Positions 63,961 to 64,000 of a stretch of 64,000 nt of DNA are shown one piece after another. The stretch's first letter is position 1; each line of letters begins with the position of its first letter. A program made the translations under genes and the position numbers. The notes beneath the pieces are model-generated. The model was not told where the DNA came from. It searched no databases and saw nothing but the letters and a program-made list of their open reading frames with translations. Source of the DNA: Erythrobacter sp. EC-HK427 (GTDB lineage: Bacteria; Pseudomonadota; Alphaproteobacteria; Sphingomonadales; Sphingomonadaceae); NCBI RefSeq assembly GCF_902498745.1, contig NZ_LR701479.1, forward strand, positions 2,807,060-2,871,059, given 5' to 3'.

Positions 63961-64000
63961 TAGGACGTAATCCCCGCCTCCTTCCGGCTCCACATCGGCG
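63957..64000 (-). CDS. Possible C-terminal end of a leftward gene (partial)
   Basis: Only the last 13 codons would lie in the window: the frame PMWSRKEAGITSY is followed by TAA whose complement is 63957-63959, overlapping the photolyase stop. Tail-to-tail stop overlap is common in this window, which is the main support. Nothing can be said of function. Confidence 0.3.
   Translation of the reverse strand, partial: PMWSRKEAGITSY

Overview
The window is high-GC chromosomal DNA from an alphaproteobacterium, most probably order Sphingomonadales and close to Erythrobacteraceae. I infer this from gene content: a tryptophan-halogenase-like protein next to a DUF6445 protein, class I lysyl-tRNA synthetase, the rpmF-plsX-fabH-ihfA-merR order, a split methionine synthase, CobT, WalW-type polysaccharide deacetylase, and extragenic palindromes of the CGTCATTCCCGC type. 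No taxonomic search could be run. Genes are tightly packed on both strands. Many stop codons overlap tail to tail and several ATGA or TTGA start-stop overlaps mark operons. No rRNA operon or CRISPR array is present, and no prophage was recognised.

Layout. 1-6.3 kb: a very large secreted RTX protein (C-terminus beyond the left edge) made of four DUF11-like domains, a Gly-Gly-Thr linker, a class-3-lipase-like domain and RTX calcium repeats, divergent from a HlyC-like toxin acyltransferase. 6.3-9.7 kb: flavin-dependent halogenase, DUF6445 protein, 3TM holin-like protein, small membrane protein. 9.7-12.1 kb: aroQ-accB-accC, feeding shikimate and fatty acid synthesis. 12.1-18.8 kb: exported alpha-amylase, Lrp regulator, degenerate histidine kinase, polysaccharide deacetylase, LacI regulator, DUF3892. 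19-19.2 kb: two tRNA genes. 19.2-24.3 kb: M28 peptidase, an overlapping renalase-like/DCC/DUF427 operon, ettA. 24.3-30.9 kb: accessory genes including a GIY-YIG nuclease bracketed by palindromes, an Arg-rich RcnB protein with 24-bp repeats, a 2OG oxygenase, and lysS.

31-34.3 kb: DinG-type Fe-S helicase coupled to a SixA-like phosphatase. 34.3-36.1 kb: nested inverted repeats and a TetR/hydrolase pair with a perfect operator palindrome. 36.1-39.2 kb: ribosomal protein L32 and phospholipid/fatty acid genes (rpmF-plsX-fabH) followed by ihfA and a MerR regulator. 39.3-45.1 kb: MAPEG, metallo-hydrolase, GNAT, S24 repressor with a repeated operator-like motif, a lower-GC island gene, an IS1595-family transposase and small conserved unknowns. 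45.1-51.6 kb: cysS, DUF2939, cobT, DUF2490 and DUF4197 genes. 51.6-53.8 kb: priA. 53.9-60.6 kb: a methionine-cycle operon (ArsR-methyltransferase fusion, metF, metH in two pieces, TSUP transporter) behind a palindromic operator. 60.7-64 kb: a secreted HEYVH metalloprotease-like protein, an Fe-S bacterial photolyase, and the last codons of a leftward gene.

The most unusual loci are the RTX/lipase protein with an acyltransferase that seems to lack the catalytic histidine, the ArsR-methyltransferase-controlled met operon, the GIY-YIG nuclease inside palindromic repeats, a hairpin that buries the ribosome binding site of the gene at 9184, and a histidine kinase whose ATP-binding motifs look lost.
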